DNA of 64,000 nucleotides from Modestobacter marinus (GCF_019799945.1 NZ_JABGCH010000020.1:39876-103875); one strand, 5' to 3'. Positions 16,254 to 24,373 are shown, counted from the first letter of the stretch. The notes: generated by a model from the letters alone, not told the origin. Numbers and translations: made by a program.

Positions 16254-16363
16254 CGGGTGCGCTCCACCCCGTCGCGTCGCGCGACGCGCCAGGCCGAGGC
16301 AGCGAGGCCGATCGAGGTCAGCGCGGTCAGCGCGACCAACACCCAGGCGGAGACCAGACCCAT
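16250..16363 (-). CDS. Very small membrane protein, 37 aa
   Basis: A 37-residue frame starts at ATG 16363: MGLVSAWVLVALTALTSIGL, continuing AASAWRVARRDGVERTR. That is one transmembrane helix with a basic cytoplasmic tail. The stop codon overlaps the nitrobindin ATG (ATGA), so it is translationally coupled. It fills the gap between the epimerase and nitrobindin genes. No name is available. Confidence 0.55.
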   Translation of the reverse strand: MGLVSAWVLVALTALTSIGLAASAWRVARRDGVERTR

Positions 16364-16397
16364 GCCGCCACGGTATCCGCGCGGCTCGGGCCCGCCG

Positions 16398-17330
16398 TCA
16401 GGCCCCCGTGGTCACCACCCCCGCGGTCGCCCGCAGGGCGTCCTCCCAGGGGGTGGGCGCCAGGCCGAAGGTGGCGGCGGTCTCCGTCGCGTCGATCACG
16501 AACGGCGCGTCCCACTGGTGCCGGATGGCGACGAGCTCGCGGAACAGCGGGACGGCGACGCCCGCGGCGCGCAACACCGGCCACGGGATGCCACTGACCG
16601 GCACCGGCTCGACGCCCATCGCCCGGGCCAGGTCGGTCAGCGCCTGCCGCTGGGTGCGGGGCGGCGTCGTCGGCACGTGCCAGGCCCGCCCCTCGGCCCG
16701 CGGGTCGGTCCCGAGGACCGCCAGGGTGGCGGCGACGTCGGGGACGTAGGTCCAGCTGTGCGGGGCCGCCGGGTCACCGATGACCCAGGCCCGCCGGCCG
16801 CGGCGCAGGGTCGCCATCTGGCGCATGAGGTGCGACTGCTCCCCCGGCACGCCGGGCCCGAGGAAATCCGACGCGCGGGCCTCGGTGACCCGCACCCGCC
16901 CGGCCGCGCGGGCGGCCAGGGCGTCCTCCCACATCCGGGTCCGGATCCGGCCCTTGACGTCCGTGGCGGCCAGCCGGCTCTGCGGGGTCATCGGCCCGCT
17001 GGGCCGGCCGTAGACGTAGAGGTTGGACATCGTGACCAGCAGCGCCCCGGACAGCTCCGCCGCGGTCAGCAGCGCGGTCGCGATCGGCGGCCAGTCCCGG
17101 GTCCAGTCCGTGTACGACGGCGGGTTGACCGCGTTGTAGAGGACGTCGGCCCGCCCCACCGCCGCCGTCAGCGCCGTGGCGTCGGCGGCGTCGACCGCCC
17201 GGTGCTCGACGGCGTCCGTGCTGCGGCCGCCACTGCGCGAGAGCACGAGCACCTCGTGCCCCCGCTCGGCCAGCAACTGTGCCGTCGCCGACCCGACCGG
17301 GCCCTTGCCCACCACCACATGTCGCGCCAT
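16398..17330 (-). CDS. NAD-dependent epimerase/dehydratase-like protein
   Basis: A 310-residue extended-SDR-like protein. The N-terminal nucleotide-binding motif is VVGKGPVGSATAQLLAERG (GxGxxG-like, first Gly in GKGPVG). It is followed by LVTMSNLYVYGRPSGP, where YxxxK is replaced by a YVYGR version, and PHSWTYVPDVAATL. It belongs to the atypical NmrA/epimerase group; its redox activity is uncertain because the canonical catalytic lysine is not clear. The ATG at 17330 follows GGAGACCGAG. A TetR repressor is divergently oriented, with two matching operator-like palindromes between them, so this gene is probably the regulated target. Confidence 0.75.
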   Translation of the reverse strand: MARHVVVGKGPVGSATAQLLAERGHEVLVLSRSGGRSTDAVEHRAVDAADATALTAAVGRADVLYNAVNPPSYTDWTRDWPPIATALLTAAELSGALLVTMSNLYVYGRPSGPMTPQSRLAATDVKGRIRTRMWEDALAARAAGRVRVTEARASDFLGPGVPGEQSHLMRQMATLRRGRRAWVIGDPAAPHSWTYVPDVAATLAVLGTDPRAEGRAWHVPTTPPRTQRQALTDLARAMGVEPVPVSGIPWPVLRAAGVAVPLFRELVAIRHQWDAPFVIDATETAATFGLAPTPWEDALRATAGVVTTGA

Positions 17331-17351
17331 CTCGGTCTCCTCGCCTTGGTT

Positions 17352-17420
17352 GAGAGCGGCGCTCTCGCTCGATGACCACCGTGCCCGTTGCCACCCCACC
17401 GTGTCAAGAGCGCCGCTCTC
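17352..17420. promoter_or_regulatory. Two TetR operator-like palindromes
   Basis: GAGAGCGGCGCTCTC at 17352-17366 and AAGAGCGCCGCTCTC at 17406-17420 are near-identical 15-bp palindromes, 54 bp centre to centre. They lie in the divergent gap between the epimerase-like gene and tetR. This is the layout expected for a TetR dimer repressing both promoters. One site is close to each start. Confidence 0.75.
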
Positions 17421-17457
17421 GATTGCGTGCACCGATCTCGTCCGGCATCCTGGGCGG

Positions 17458-18135
17458 GTGCCGACCACCGCCCGCGAACGCGCCCGCGCCGAGATCACCG
17501 CCGAGATCACCGACCTGGCGCGCGCCCAGCTGGCCACGGTCGGGGCGGCCGGCCTGTCGCTGCGGGCCGTCGCGCGGGAACTGGGGATGGTGAGCTCCGC
17601 GGTCTACCGGTACTTCCCGAGCCGCGACGACCTGCTGACCCGGCTGATCCTCGACGGGTACGACGCCCTCGGCGCGACGGCGGAGGAGGCCGACGACCCG
17701 ACGGCCGCGCCGGCCGAGCGGTGGCTCACGGTCTGCCGGGCAGTCCGCCGGTGGGCCCTGGCGCACCCGCACGAGTACGCGCTGCTGTACGGCTCCCCGG
17801 TGCCGGGCTACCGGGCGCCGCAGGACACGGTCCCGGCGGCGATCCGGGTCGGCGCCGTCCTGGGCCGGGTCCTCGGCGACGCCGCCCGGGCCGGTCAGCT
17901 GCCGGCGGCCTCGGGCGTCGTCACCGTCACGATCAGCGAGGCGACGGCCGAGGTGCTCGGCGGGGAGCACCCGGCCCTGGACGACACGGTGCGCGCGCGG
18001 GGGCTGCTGGCGTGGAGCAGCCTGTTCGGGACGATCAGCTTCGAGCTGTTCGGCCACTTCACCGGCGCGGTCACCGACGCCGACGCGTTCTTCGACGCCG
18101 CCATGCGCGACCTCGCCGGGCTCCTCGGTCTCTGA
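17458..18135 (+). CDS. TetR/AcrR-family transcriptional regulator
   Basis: A 225-residue protein. The HTH is LSLRAVARELGMVSSAVYRY followed by FPSRDDLLTRLI, typical of TetR. The C-terminal domain includes WALAHPHEYALLYGSPVPGY, characteristic of the WHG/TetR_C_13 group. The ligand is unknown. The GTG start at 17458 is followed by basic PTTARERARAEI. Divergent from the epimerase-like gene with paired operators between them, so local autoregulation is likely. Confidence 0.9.
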   Translation: MPTTARERARAEITAEITDLARAQLATVGAAGLSLRAVARELGMVSSAVYRYFPSRDDLLTRLILDGYDALGATAEEADDPTAAPAERWLTVCRAVRRWALAHPHEYALLYGSPVPGYRAPQDTVPAAIRVGAVLGRVLGDAARAGQLPAASGVVTVTISEATAEVLGGEHPALDDTVRARGLLAWSSLFGTISFELFGHFTGAVTDADAFFDAAMRDLAGLLGL

Positions 18136-18138
18136 GGA

Positions 18139-18190
18139 AGGACAGCACAGCGCCCGCCCCGGCCGGAGCCGGGACGGGCGCTGTGCTGGT
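18139..18190. terminator. Bidirectional terminator hairpin
   Basis: CAGCACAGCGCCCG at 18143-18156 pairs perfectly with CGGGCGCTGTGCTG at 18175-18188 (14 bp). An inner CCCGGC/GCCGGG stem extends the hairpin. It lies between the convergent tetR and DUF1416 genes and can serve both directions. Confidence 0.85.
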
Positions 18191-18194
18191 CCTG

Positions 18195-18491
18195 CTAGGA
18201 GTCCAGGACGACGGTGGTCTCGTTGAGGCCGACGTCGACGCTGACGACGCGCTCGCCCTTGCCCACCGGGGCCAGCGAGCGCAGCTTCCACTCACCCGGG
18301 GCGGCGAAGAAGCGGAACTCGCCCTCCGGGCTGGTGACGACCTCGGCGGTGAACTCGTCGGTCGTGTCGAGCAGCCGGACGTAGGCGCCGGCGACCGGGG
18401 TGCCGTCGTGCCACACCTGGCCCTGGATCACCGTCTGGGTCGCCAGGTCGATGCCGTCGAGGGCTCCGCCCTGCTTGGGGGCTCCACACAT
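18195..18491 (-). CDS. DUF1416 protein (SseC-like)
   Basis: A 98-residue protein: MCGAPKQGGALDGID at the start, then an Ig/carboxypeptidase-regulatory-like beta sandwich (IQGQVWHDGTPVAGAYVRLL, EGEFRFFAAPGEWKLR). This is the DUF1416 family that accompanies actinobacterial thiosulfate sulfurtransferases (SseC with CysA2 or SseA). The conserved N-terminal CGAP cysteine suggests a sulfur- or metal-related role. It follows the sulfurtransferase by 6 bases and is surely co-transcribed. Confidence 0.9.
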   Translation of the reverse strand: MCGAPKQGGALDGIDLATQTVIQGQVWHDGTPVAGAYVRLLDTTDEFTAEVVTSPEGEFRFFAAPGEWKLRSLAPVGKGERVVSVDVGLNETTVVLDS

Positions 18492-18497
18492 GTCAGC

Positions 18498-19325
18498 TCA
18501 CTTCTCGATGGGGACGCCGACGAGCGAACCGTACTCGACCCAGCTGCCGTCGTAGTTCTTCACGTCGGGCTTGCCGAGCAGCTCGCGCAGCACGAACCAG
18601 GTGTGGCTGGACCGCTCGCCGATCCGGCAGTAGGCGATGGTGGCCTTGCTGTCGTCGTAGCCCTGCTCGTCGTAGAGGGCGGCGAGCTGCTCGTCGGTCT
18701 TGAACGTGCCGTCCTCGTTGGCCGCCTTGCTCCACGGGATGTTCTTCGCGGTGGGGACGTGGCCCCCCTTCTGCGCCATCTCCTGCGGCAGGTGCGCCGG
18801 CGCCAGGATCTTGCCGGAGAACTCGTCGGGCGAGCGGACGTCGATGAGGTTCTTGGTGCCGATCGACGCCACGACCTCGTCGCGGAAGGCGCGGATCGAC
18901 AGGTCGGGCTCGCTGGCCTGGTACTGCGTGGCCGGGCGCTCGACGGTGTCCTTGGACAGCGGGCGGCCGTCCAGCTCCCACTTCTTGCGGCCGCCGTCGA
19001 TCAGCTTGACGTCGCGGTGCCCGTAGAGCTTGAGGTACCAGTACGCGTAGGCGGCGAACCAGTTGTTGTTGCCGCCGTACAGCACGACGGTGTCATCGTT
19101 GCTGATGCCCTTGGCCGACAGCAGGGCCTCGAAGGCGGCCTTGTCGACGAAGTCGCGGCGCAGCGGGTCCTGGAGGTCCTTCTTCCAGTCCAGCTTGACG
19201 GCACCCTCGAGGTGACCGCCGTCGTAGGCGCTGGTGTCCTCGTCGACCTCGACGAAGACCAGGCCGGGCTTGCCCAGGTTCTCCTGGGCCCAGTCGGCGG
19301 TGACGAGCACGTCGTTGCGAGCCAT
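18498..19325 (-). CDS. Thiosulfate/3-mercaptopyruvate sulfurtransferase (rhodanese)
   Basis: A 275-residue two-domain rhodanese. The N-terminal domain has VFVEVDEDTSAYDGGHLEGA, and the active C-terminal domain has NLIDVRSPDEFSGK and the catalytic loop CRIGERSSHTWFVL, with Cys as persulfide carrier. The CRIGERS loop is that of the actinobacterial CysA2/SseA type. It transfers sulfur from thiosulfate (or 3-mercaptopyruvate) to cyanide or other acceptors. ATG at 19325 is preceded by AAGGAGGAACAC. Two cysteine-containing leader ORFs and a hairpin lie upstream. The DUF1416 partner is just downstream. Confidence 0.95.
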   Translation of the reverse strand: MARNDVLVTADWAQENLGKPGLVFVEVDEDTSAYDGGHLEGAVKLDWKKDLQDPLRRDFVDKAAFEALLSAKGISNDDTVVLYGGNNNWFAAYAYWYLKLYGHRDVKLIDGGRKKWELDGRPLSKDTVERPATQYQASEPDLSIRAFRDEVVASIGTKNLIDVRSPDEFSGKILAPAHLPQEMAQKGGHVPTAKNIPWSKAANEDGTFKTDEQLAALYDEQGYDDSKATIAYCRIGERSSHTWFVLRELLGKPDVKNYDGSWVEYGSLVGVPIEK

Positions 19326-19372
19326 GTGTTCCTCCTTGGGGATGTGCGGGGGTCGGACGGGGCGGGCGCGGG

Positions 19373-19399
19373 CCCGCCGGACGGTCAGGGACGGCGGGC
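19373..19399 (-). promoter_or_regulatory. Stem-loop over the end of leader ORF B
   Basis: GCCCGCCG at 19373-19380 and CGGCGGGC at 19392-19399 form an 8-bp perfect stem with an 11-base loop. The loop carries the stop codon of leader ORF B (19385-19387). A ribosome stalled on or released from the leader would open or block this stem, a plausible attenuation arrangement ahead of the sulfurtransferase. Confidence 0.45.
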
Positions 19400-19474
19400 A
19401 GCCCGGGCGCGCGCGACCTCACGAGCTCCGGACGTCGTCCGGGCGGGCGCGGCGGAGCAGGGGTTCGCGGTCAT
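19385..19474 (-). CDS. Leader-peptide-like ORF B, 29 aa
   Basis: ATG at 19474 opens MTANPCSAAPARTTSGAREV and then a basic Arg/Ala tail to the stop at 19385. It lies 59 bases before the sulfurtransferase start, and its stop is inside a hairpin loop. It has a single Cys at position 6. A role in cysteine-sensitive control is suggested by position and by the second leader upstream; no translation evidence exists. Confidence 0.4.
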   Translation of the reverse strand: MTANPCSAAPARTTSGAREVARARAARRP

Positions 19475-19528
19475 GTGGGGGGTCTCCGGACGGCGGACAG
19501 GGCACGTCTGGGCGAGACGCGGTCGCCC

Positions 19529-19603
19529 TCAGGAGGCCGGACACAGGCAGCTGCCGACGCGGCACAGGTCCACTGTGCGGCGCGAGGTCAGCAGGGTGCC
19601 CAC
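19529..19603 (-). CDS. Leader-peptide-like ORF A, 24 aa, cysteine-containing C-terminus
   Basis: A GTG at 19603 begins MGTLLTSRRTVDLCRVGSC, ending LCPAS. The motif LTSRR-x-VDL-x-RV-x-S-x-x-C-P is the pattern of the small putative leader peptides found upstream of sulfur and cysteine genes in actinobacteria. Three cysteine codons fall within the last 11 residues, where ribosome stalling on low Cys-tRNA could matter. It follows the thioredoxin gene by 17 bases and precedes the sulfurtransferase by about 200 bases. Confidence 0.65.
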   Translation of the reverse strand: MGTLLTSRRTVDLCRVGSCLCPAS

Positions 19604-19620
19604 GGCCCGAGGGTAGCGGA

Positions 19621-19953
19621 TCACCGGCGCACCGCCGTGTGGGCGTCCACCACGGCGGTCAGCTCCGCCGGCCGCGGGGCCCCGGAGCTGCGGCCCAGCA
19701 GGACGCCGTCCCGGTCCAGGTAGAAGAGCGTCGGGGTGCGCCGGACGTCCAGCTCGCGCACCGCGTCCAGGTGGCTCTCCGCGTCGACGTGCAGGTAGGC
19801 CAGCCCCGGCCGGGTGGCCTGCAACTGCTGGACCCGGGCCCGGGTCGCCCGGCACGGACCGCAGAAGGCGGTCGAGAACTGCACGACGGTGAGGTCGGCC
19901 TCGGCCGGCCGGACGCCCAGCCGCTCCAGCACCGCCAGACCCGCTCCGCTCAC
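19621..19953 (-). CDS. Thioredoxin-family protein
   Basis: A 110-residue thioredoxin fold with the active site CGPC in FSTAFCGPCRATRARV, and cis-proline TPTLFYL near the middle. The N-terminus has no signal peptide, so it is cytoplasmic. The position, between the LmeA-like gene and the sulfurtransferase, matches the mycobacterial ThiX (Rv0816c) neighbourhood. It probably reduces disulfides or persulfides made by the sulfurtransferase block (inference). Confidence 0.9.
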   Translation of the reverse strand: MSGAGLAVLERLGVRPAEADLTVVQFSTAFCGPCRATRARVQQLQATRPGLAYLHVDAESHLDAVRELDVRRTPTLFYLDRDGVLLGRSSGAPRPAELTAVVDAHTAVRR

Positions 19954-19999
19954 GCCCCGGGCAACGGGCGCCCGGCCGGGCGCATTCCGGGGGTCCGGA

Positions 20000-20713
20000 T
20001 CAGCCGCGCAGCACGGTGTCGGCGGCCTCCACCCGGACGACGACGCCGTCCGCCGCGGGGGTGACGCTCACCAGCTGCAACCCGAACGGCAGGGCGGGCA
20101 CCGGGTAGCGCAGGTCCAGCAGGTCGGCGGCCCGGTCGAGCACCGCGTCGGGGACGTCGACCGCGCCGGCGGAGGCGTCGCCGACGTCGATGACGAGGTC
20201 CTGCCCGTCCAGGCGCACCGTGCCGGCCGCGGTCACCGGGATCTGCAGGCCGAGCACCTCGACGGTCCGGGCGACCCGGATGCCGTCCCCCTCCTGCGCC
20301 AGCGCGGTGTCCCCGCCCATCCGCTCGGCGAGCAGCGGGTAGGACAGCGTCGCCGTCCCGTCGACCCGGTCGACCGGGATCTCGGAGACCTGCCCGGACA
20401 GCGCGTCCGAGAGCGGCAGGTGGACCCCGCGCAGCACGACGTCGGCGCGGGTGCCCGCGGGCTGGGCCAGCTCCTCGGCGGTGAGCCGGATGCGGATGTC
20501 GTCGTACTCCCCGGACAGCGCCTGGGTGAGGAACGGGAACCCGGCCACCTCCACCTCCGGCGGCCCGGTGAGCCCGCCGCGGGCGGCGACCTGCTCGGCC
20601 ACCCGGTCCTCGGCGACGCCCACGGCCACCCGGTCGACAACCACGAGCGCGCCGACCAGCAGGAGCAGCAGCACCACCAGGACGGGCAGGCACCCGGCCC
20701 GGCGCCGGCTCAC
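20000..20713 (-). CDS. LmeA-like DUF2993 protein
   Basis: A 237-residue protein with one N-terminal hydrophobic segment (LPVLVVLLLLLVGALVVVDR), then a DUF2993 domain: GLTGPPEVEVAGFPFLTQAL, SGEYDDIRIRLTAEELA, and late LPFGLQLVSVTPAADGVVV. In Mycobacterium, Rv0817c/LmeA helps lipomannan elongation in the cell envelope. Its GTG start overlaps the stop of the preceding membrane protein gene (GTGA), so they are coupled. Whether this organism makes lipomannan is not known. Confidence 0.85.
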   Translation of the reverse strand: MSRRRAGCLPVLVVLLLLLVGALVVVDRVAVGVAEDRVAEQVAARGGLTGPPEVEVAGFPFLTQALSGEYDDIRIRLTAEELAQPAGTRADVVLRGVHLPLSDALSGQVSEIPVDRVDGTATLSYPLLAERMGGDTALAQEGDGIRVARTVEVLGLQIPVTAAGTVRLDGQDLVIDVGDASAGAVDVPDAVLDRAADLLDLRYPVPALPFGLQLVSVTPAADGVVVRVEAADTVLRG

Positions 20714-21531
20714 CCGAGCCCGTTCAGGGTGAGCGCGTAGGCCACCGGGGCGGCCGCGGCCAGCGGCAGCACCGCCTGCAGCACCGCCCCGGCCCAGCCG
20801 GACTCCGCGCGCTCCACCACGACGTAGGAGGCACCCAGCGACGTCAGCGCCGCGACCGCGCCGACCGCGGCACCGAAGGTCACGACGGAGAGCACGTCGG
20901 CCAGCGACCCGCGGTCGCCGAGCAGCAGGGCGGCCCCAGCGCCGGCGACGACCGCGAGCACCAGCGCGGCCGCCCCGCACGGCACGCCCGGCGCGACGGC
21001 CGGCCGGGGCAGCGCCAGGTCGACCAGGTGCCCCACCACCAGCGCGGCCCCCACCACCAGCGCCGTGCCCGTCACCGCGCCCGGCCCGTCCTCCAGCCGG
21101 CCGACGACCAGCAGCACCGCCAGCGCACACACCGCGCACAGCAGCAGCACCACACCGGCCAGTGAGGGGACCAGCTGCGGCCGGGGCGCCGGCCGGGTCA
21201 TCTGGTGCACGACCGCGGCCAGCAGGCCCAGGCCGAGCACCGCGGCGAGCGGGTCGAGCGTGGGCCGTTCGGGCAGCAGCAGGACGACGTCGGCCACCAG
21301 CGAGGCGACCGCGCCGATCACCAGCGCCCCGGCCGGCCCGCGGATGCCCGTGGACCGGACCCAGGCGGCGATCAGGGCGGCCTGCAGCGCCGCCACCGCG
21401 ACGAGCCGGCCGACCCCGTCGAACGCGAGCGGGAGGCCGGCGAGCAGGGCGGTGACGACCACGGCCAGGCCCGCCGCCGGCAGGTGGTGGGCCCGCGGGG
21501 ACACCGGGGCGTCCGGCGCGGCGGCGGTCAT
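20710..21531 (-). CDS. Polytopic membrane protein, hypothetical
   Basis: A 273-residue protein with about eight hydrophobic helices, rich in Ala/Val/Leu, with few charges between them (for example GLAVVVTALLAGLPLAF and VPSLAGVVLLLCAVCALAVL). It resembles the CDP-diglyceride-synthetase-like group only in layout; no catalytic motif is evident. Coupled to both neighbours: ATGA overlap with the upstream hydrolase and GTGA with the LmeA-like gene. A cell-envelope role is plausible but unproven. Confidence 0.65.
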   Translation of the reverse strand: MTAAAPDAPVSPRAHHLPAAGLAVVVTALLAGLPLAFDGVGRLVAVAALQAALIAAWVRSTGIRGPAGALVIGAVASLVADVVLLLPERPTLDPLAAVLGLGLLAAVVHQMTRPAPRPQLVPSLAGVVLLLCAVCALAVLLVVGRLEDGPGAVTGTALVVGAALVVGHLVDLALPRPAVAPGVPCGAAALVLAVVAGAGAALLLGDRGSLADVLSVVTFGAAVGAVAALTSLGASYVVVERAESGWAGAVLQAVLPLAAAAPVAYALTLNGLG

Positions 21532-22379
21532 CCGACGATCGTCGCAGAGGACGGCGGGGTGACCGGTTCACGACGGCCGGCCGTGTCGGGCCCGGCCACG
21601 GCCGCGCACGCCCACCGGCCGATCCGCTCGGCGAGCGGGCCGGTCATCCCGTTCTCGGCGTGCCCCATGCCCGGCACCACCCAGGCCGTCGCCGCCGGCC
21701 CGGCGGCCTGGACCAGGGCGCGGAAGTGCTCCAGCGGGAAGTACTCGTCCCGGTCGCCGTGCACCAGCAGCAGCGGTGTCGGGGCGATCCGGGCGACGAC
21801 CTCCACCGGCGCCGGGGGCACCGTCTCCCACGGCACGCCCAGGCGCAGGCCGAGCAGCCCCGCGGCGACCCGGCGCCCGGCCGTGGTCTCCAGCAGCCAG
21901 TGCACGCGCCGCATCGGCGCAGTCTCCCGCACGTACCAGCGGCTCACCGCGCTGACCGAGACCACCGCGTCCGGCCGGTGGGCGCCCAGCGCGGCCTGGC
22001 GCAACGCGACGCCACCGCCCATGGACAGGCCCACGGTCACCACCGCGTCGGCGCCGTCCGCCCGGGCGGCACGCACCGCCGCGTCGACGTCACCCATCTC
22101 CGGGTCGCCGCCCACGGTAGTGCCGCCGCCGGAGCCCCCGTGCCCCCGCGAGTCGAGCGCCCGGACCTCACCGAAGGCCCGCAGCCACCCGGCGAGCCGG
22201 CGGAACGGCTCCCGGGACACCGAGTTGGTGAAGCCGTGCGCGAGGACGAAGGTGACCGGCCGGCCGCCCGCGGCGGCACCGGGCAGCGCCGGGACGACGA
22301 TGCCGGACAGCTCGACGCCGTCTGCGGCGCGGACACGGACCGTGCGCTCCCCCACAGGTCGGGGAGGACGGCGGGGCAC
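21528..22379 (-). CDS. Alpha/beta hydrolase
   Basis: A 283-residue hydrolase. It has LAHGFTNSVSREPFRR (oxyanion region), DSRGHGGSGGG, the nucleophile elbow VGLSMGGGVALRQA, and TPLLLVHGDRDEYFP with the acidic residue. The catalytic histidine follows in VPGMGHAENG. It starts with GTG at 22379 and is divergent from glnR, with 73 bases between. The substrate is unknown. Confidence 0.85.
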   Translation of the reverse strand: MPRRPPRPVGERTVRVRAADGVELSGIVVPALPGAAAGGRPVTFVLAHGFTNSVSREPFRRLAGWLRAFGEVRALDSRGHGGSGGGTTVGGDPEMGDVDAAVRAARADGADAVVTVGLSMGGGVALRQAALGAHRPDAVVSVSAVSRWYVRETAPMRRVHWLLETTAGRRVAAGLLGLRLGVPWETVPPAPVEVVARIAPTPLLLVHGDRDEYFPLEHFRALVQAAGPAATAWVVPGMGHAENGMTGPLAERIGRWACAAVAGPDTAGRREPVTPPSSATIVG

Positions 22380-22452
22380 ATCGGTTATCCTGCCCTCTCA
22401 GCTCGACAGTGTCGTCGACAGCCCCGGGACGGCAGCACGATGAGGAGACGAC

Positions 22453-23193
22453 ATGCGGCTCGTGCTCATGACCTCGGCGCGACAGCCGACCACGGAGGTG
22501 CTCCCGGCGCTGGGCCTGCTCGCCCACCAGGTGCGCGTGGTCGCCCCCGAGCTGTCCAGCCTGCTCGACGGTGACGCGGGGGACGTCGTCCTCGTCGACG
22601 CCCGGCACGACCTGGTCTCCGCGCGCACGCTCTGCGCCCTGCTGTCCTCGACGGGGGTGGCCGCCTCACTGGTCGCCGTCCTGTCCGAGGGCGGGCTCGT
22701 GGCGCTGTCGGCCGACTGGGGTGTCGACGACGTCGTCCTCGACACCGCCGGCCCGGCCGAGGTGGACGCGCGGCTGAAGTGGGCCGCGGCCCGGCGCCTG
22801 GCCGCCGCGGCCCCCGCCGACGGCGGCGACGGCGGGGTGACCCGGGCCGGCGAGCTCGTCATCGACGAGCACAGCTACTCCGCCAAGCTCCGTGGCCGCC
22901 CGCTCGACCTCACCTACAAGGAGTTCGAGCTCCTCAAGTACCTGGCCCAGCACCCGGGCCGGGTGTTCTCCCGCGCCCAGCTGCTGCAGGAGATCTGGGG
23001 CTACGACTACTTCGGCGGCACCCGGACGGTCGACGTCCACGTGCGGCGGCTGCGCGCCAAGCTCGGCACCGAGCACGAGGCGCTGATCGGCACCGTCCGC
23101 AACGTCGGCTACAAGCTCGACCAGCAGGTGGCCGACGCCGCCGCGGCCGCCGCGGCCGTGGCGCCGGCCGACGCCTCCTCGCCGGTCTCCTGA
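22453..23193 (+). CDS. glnR: GlnR-like orphan response regulator
   Basis: A 246-residue OmpR-type regulator. The receiver domain is atypical: a conserved aspartate sits in [10 protein letters not shown], but the usual acidic pocket is incomplete, as in GlnR, which works without a cognate kinase. The DNA-binding part is a winged helix ([40 protein letters not shown]). In Mycobacterium, GlnR (Rv0818) directly precedes mshD, the same order as here. It controls nitrogen assimilation genes (family knowledge). The Ala-rich tail is unusual in length. Confidence 0.9.
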   Translation: MRLVLMTSARQPTTEVLPALGLLAHQVRVVAPELSSLLDGDAGDVVLVDARHDLVSARTLCALLSSTGVAASLVAVLSEGGLVALSADWGVDDVVLDTAGPAEVDARLKWAAARRLAAAAPADGGDGGVTRAGELVIDEHSYSAKLRGRPLDLTYKEFELLKYLAQHPGRVFSRAQLLQEIWGYDYFGGTRTVDVHVRRLRAKLGTEHEALIGTVRNVGYKLDQQVADAAAAAAAVAPADASSPVS

Positions 23194-24158
23194 CCCCGTC
23201 CCCCGCCGCGGGTCCCCTGCCGGCGACGATCGAGCGCACCGGGCGGCTCACGCCACCCGCGGTCACCGAGGTCCTCGACCTGCTCGGTGCCGCGCTGGCC
23301 GCCGACGGCGTGCGCCCGGTCTCGGAGGAGTCCGAGCTGCGCCTGCAGCACGGCGGACCGGCCGGGGGCAGCGACCTGACCGCCCGCACGCCCGACGGCG
23401 CGCTGGTCGGCTACGCCCGGCTCGAGCTGCCGGAGGAGCTGGCCGAGGCCGAGGCCGAGCTGGTCGTCGCCCCCGACGCCCGGCGGCAGGGCGTCGGCAC
23501 GGCACTGCTCGCCCGGCTCGAGGAGCTGGCCGGGGAGCGGCCGCTGCGGGTGTGGGCGCACGGCGAGCTGCCCGGGTCCACCGAGCTGGCCACCGCGCGC
23601 GGGTACCGGCGGGCCCGGGTGCTGCTGCAGATGCGCCGTCCGCTGTCCGGCGTCGACGCCGACCCGCACCCGTCCCTGCCGCCGGAGCTGTCGATCGCGA
23701 CGTTCCGACCCGGCGTCGACGAGGCGGCCTGGCTGGCGGTGAACGCCCGTGCCTTCGCGCACCACCCCGAGCAGGGCCGCTGGACCCCCGAGGACCTCGC
23801 CGTCCGGGAGGCCGAGCCGTGGTTCGACCCGGCCGGCTTCTTTCTCGCCTGGCGCGCGGAGCCCGCCGGACCCCGGCTGCTCGGGTTCCACTGGACCAAG
23901 GTGCACCCGGCCGGTGAGGCCGGCGACGAGCCGGTCGGTGAGATCTACGTGCTCGGCGTCGACCCCGACGCCCAGGGCATGCGGCTGGGCCGCGCCCTGA
24001 CCGACACCGGGCTGGCCCACCTGCGGCGGGCCGGGCTGACCTCCGTGCTGCTGTACGTGGACGCGGACAACACCGCGGCGGTGGCGCTGTACGAGCGCAG
24101 CAGGTTCACCCGGCACGCCGTCGACGTCTCCTGGGAACGCTCGCCCACTCCTCGCTGA
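23190..24158 (+). CDS. mshD: Mycothiol synthase MshD
   Basis: The product has two GNAT acetyltransferase domains, as mycothiol synthase has; it acetylates Cys-GlcN-Ins with acetyl-CoA in the last step of mycothiol synthesis. The N-terminal domain has the acetyl-CoA signature [16 protein letters not shown]; the C-terminal one has [20 protein letters not shown]. The neighbour order glnR-mshD fits Mycobacterium. Oddly, no ATG, GTG or TTG occurs in this frame near the conserved N-terminus. A CTG overlapping the glnR stop (CTGA) is the most plausible start, giving 322 residues. Confidence 0.85.
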   Translation: MTPSPAAGPLPATIERTGRLTPPAVTEVLDLLGAALAADGVRPVSEESELRLQHGGPAGGSDLTARTPDGALVGYARLELPEELAEAEAELVVAPDARRQGVGTALLARLEELAGERPLRVWAHGELPGSTELATARGYRRARVLLQMRRPLSGVDADPHPSLPPELSIATFRPGVDEAAWLAVNARAFAHHPEQGRWTPEDLAVREAEPWFDPAGFFLAWRAEPAGPRLLGFHWTKVHPAGEAGDEPVGEIYVLGVDPDAQGMRLGRALTDTGLAHLRRAGLTSVLLYVDADNTAAVALYERSRFTRHAVDVSWERSPTPR

Positions 24159-24200
24159 ACCGGCCGCGGCCCCCCCGATTCAGCGACCTTTCCGAAGCGC

Positions 24201-24273
24201 GTTCACCCGTTGGACGGACAGTGTCGGACGAGTCGTGACCGAAGCCTCGACAGTCGTTCACCGGGCGTTCACC
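24201..24273 (+). promoter_or_regulatory. PHO-box-like direct repeats upstream of pstS
   Basis: GTTCACC occurs at 24201-24207, 24256-24262 and 24267-24273. The last two are exactly 11 bp apart, the spacing of the direct repeat units bound by PhoP-type regulators (consensus GTTCACC in Streptomyces). They lie 100-170 bases before pstS, where a phosphate-starvation activator would bind. Confidence 0.7.
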
Positions 24274-24373
24274 CGGGCACCCGGATCCGTCCATCTGCGC
24301 CACTCACGCTGTGCCTCGCAGGAACTCGCCACCCGGCATCGACGTCCGGGTCCCTCCATCGAAAGGCACTGCG

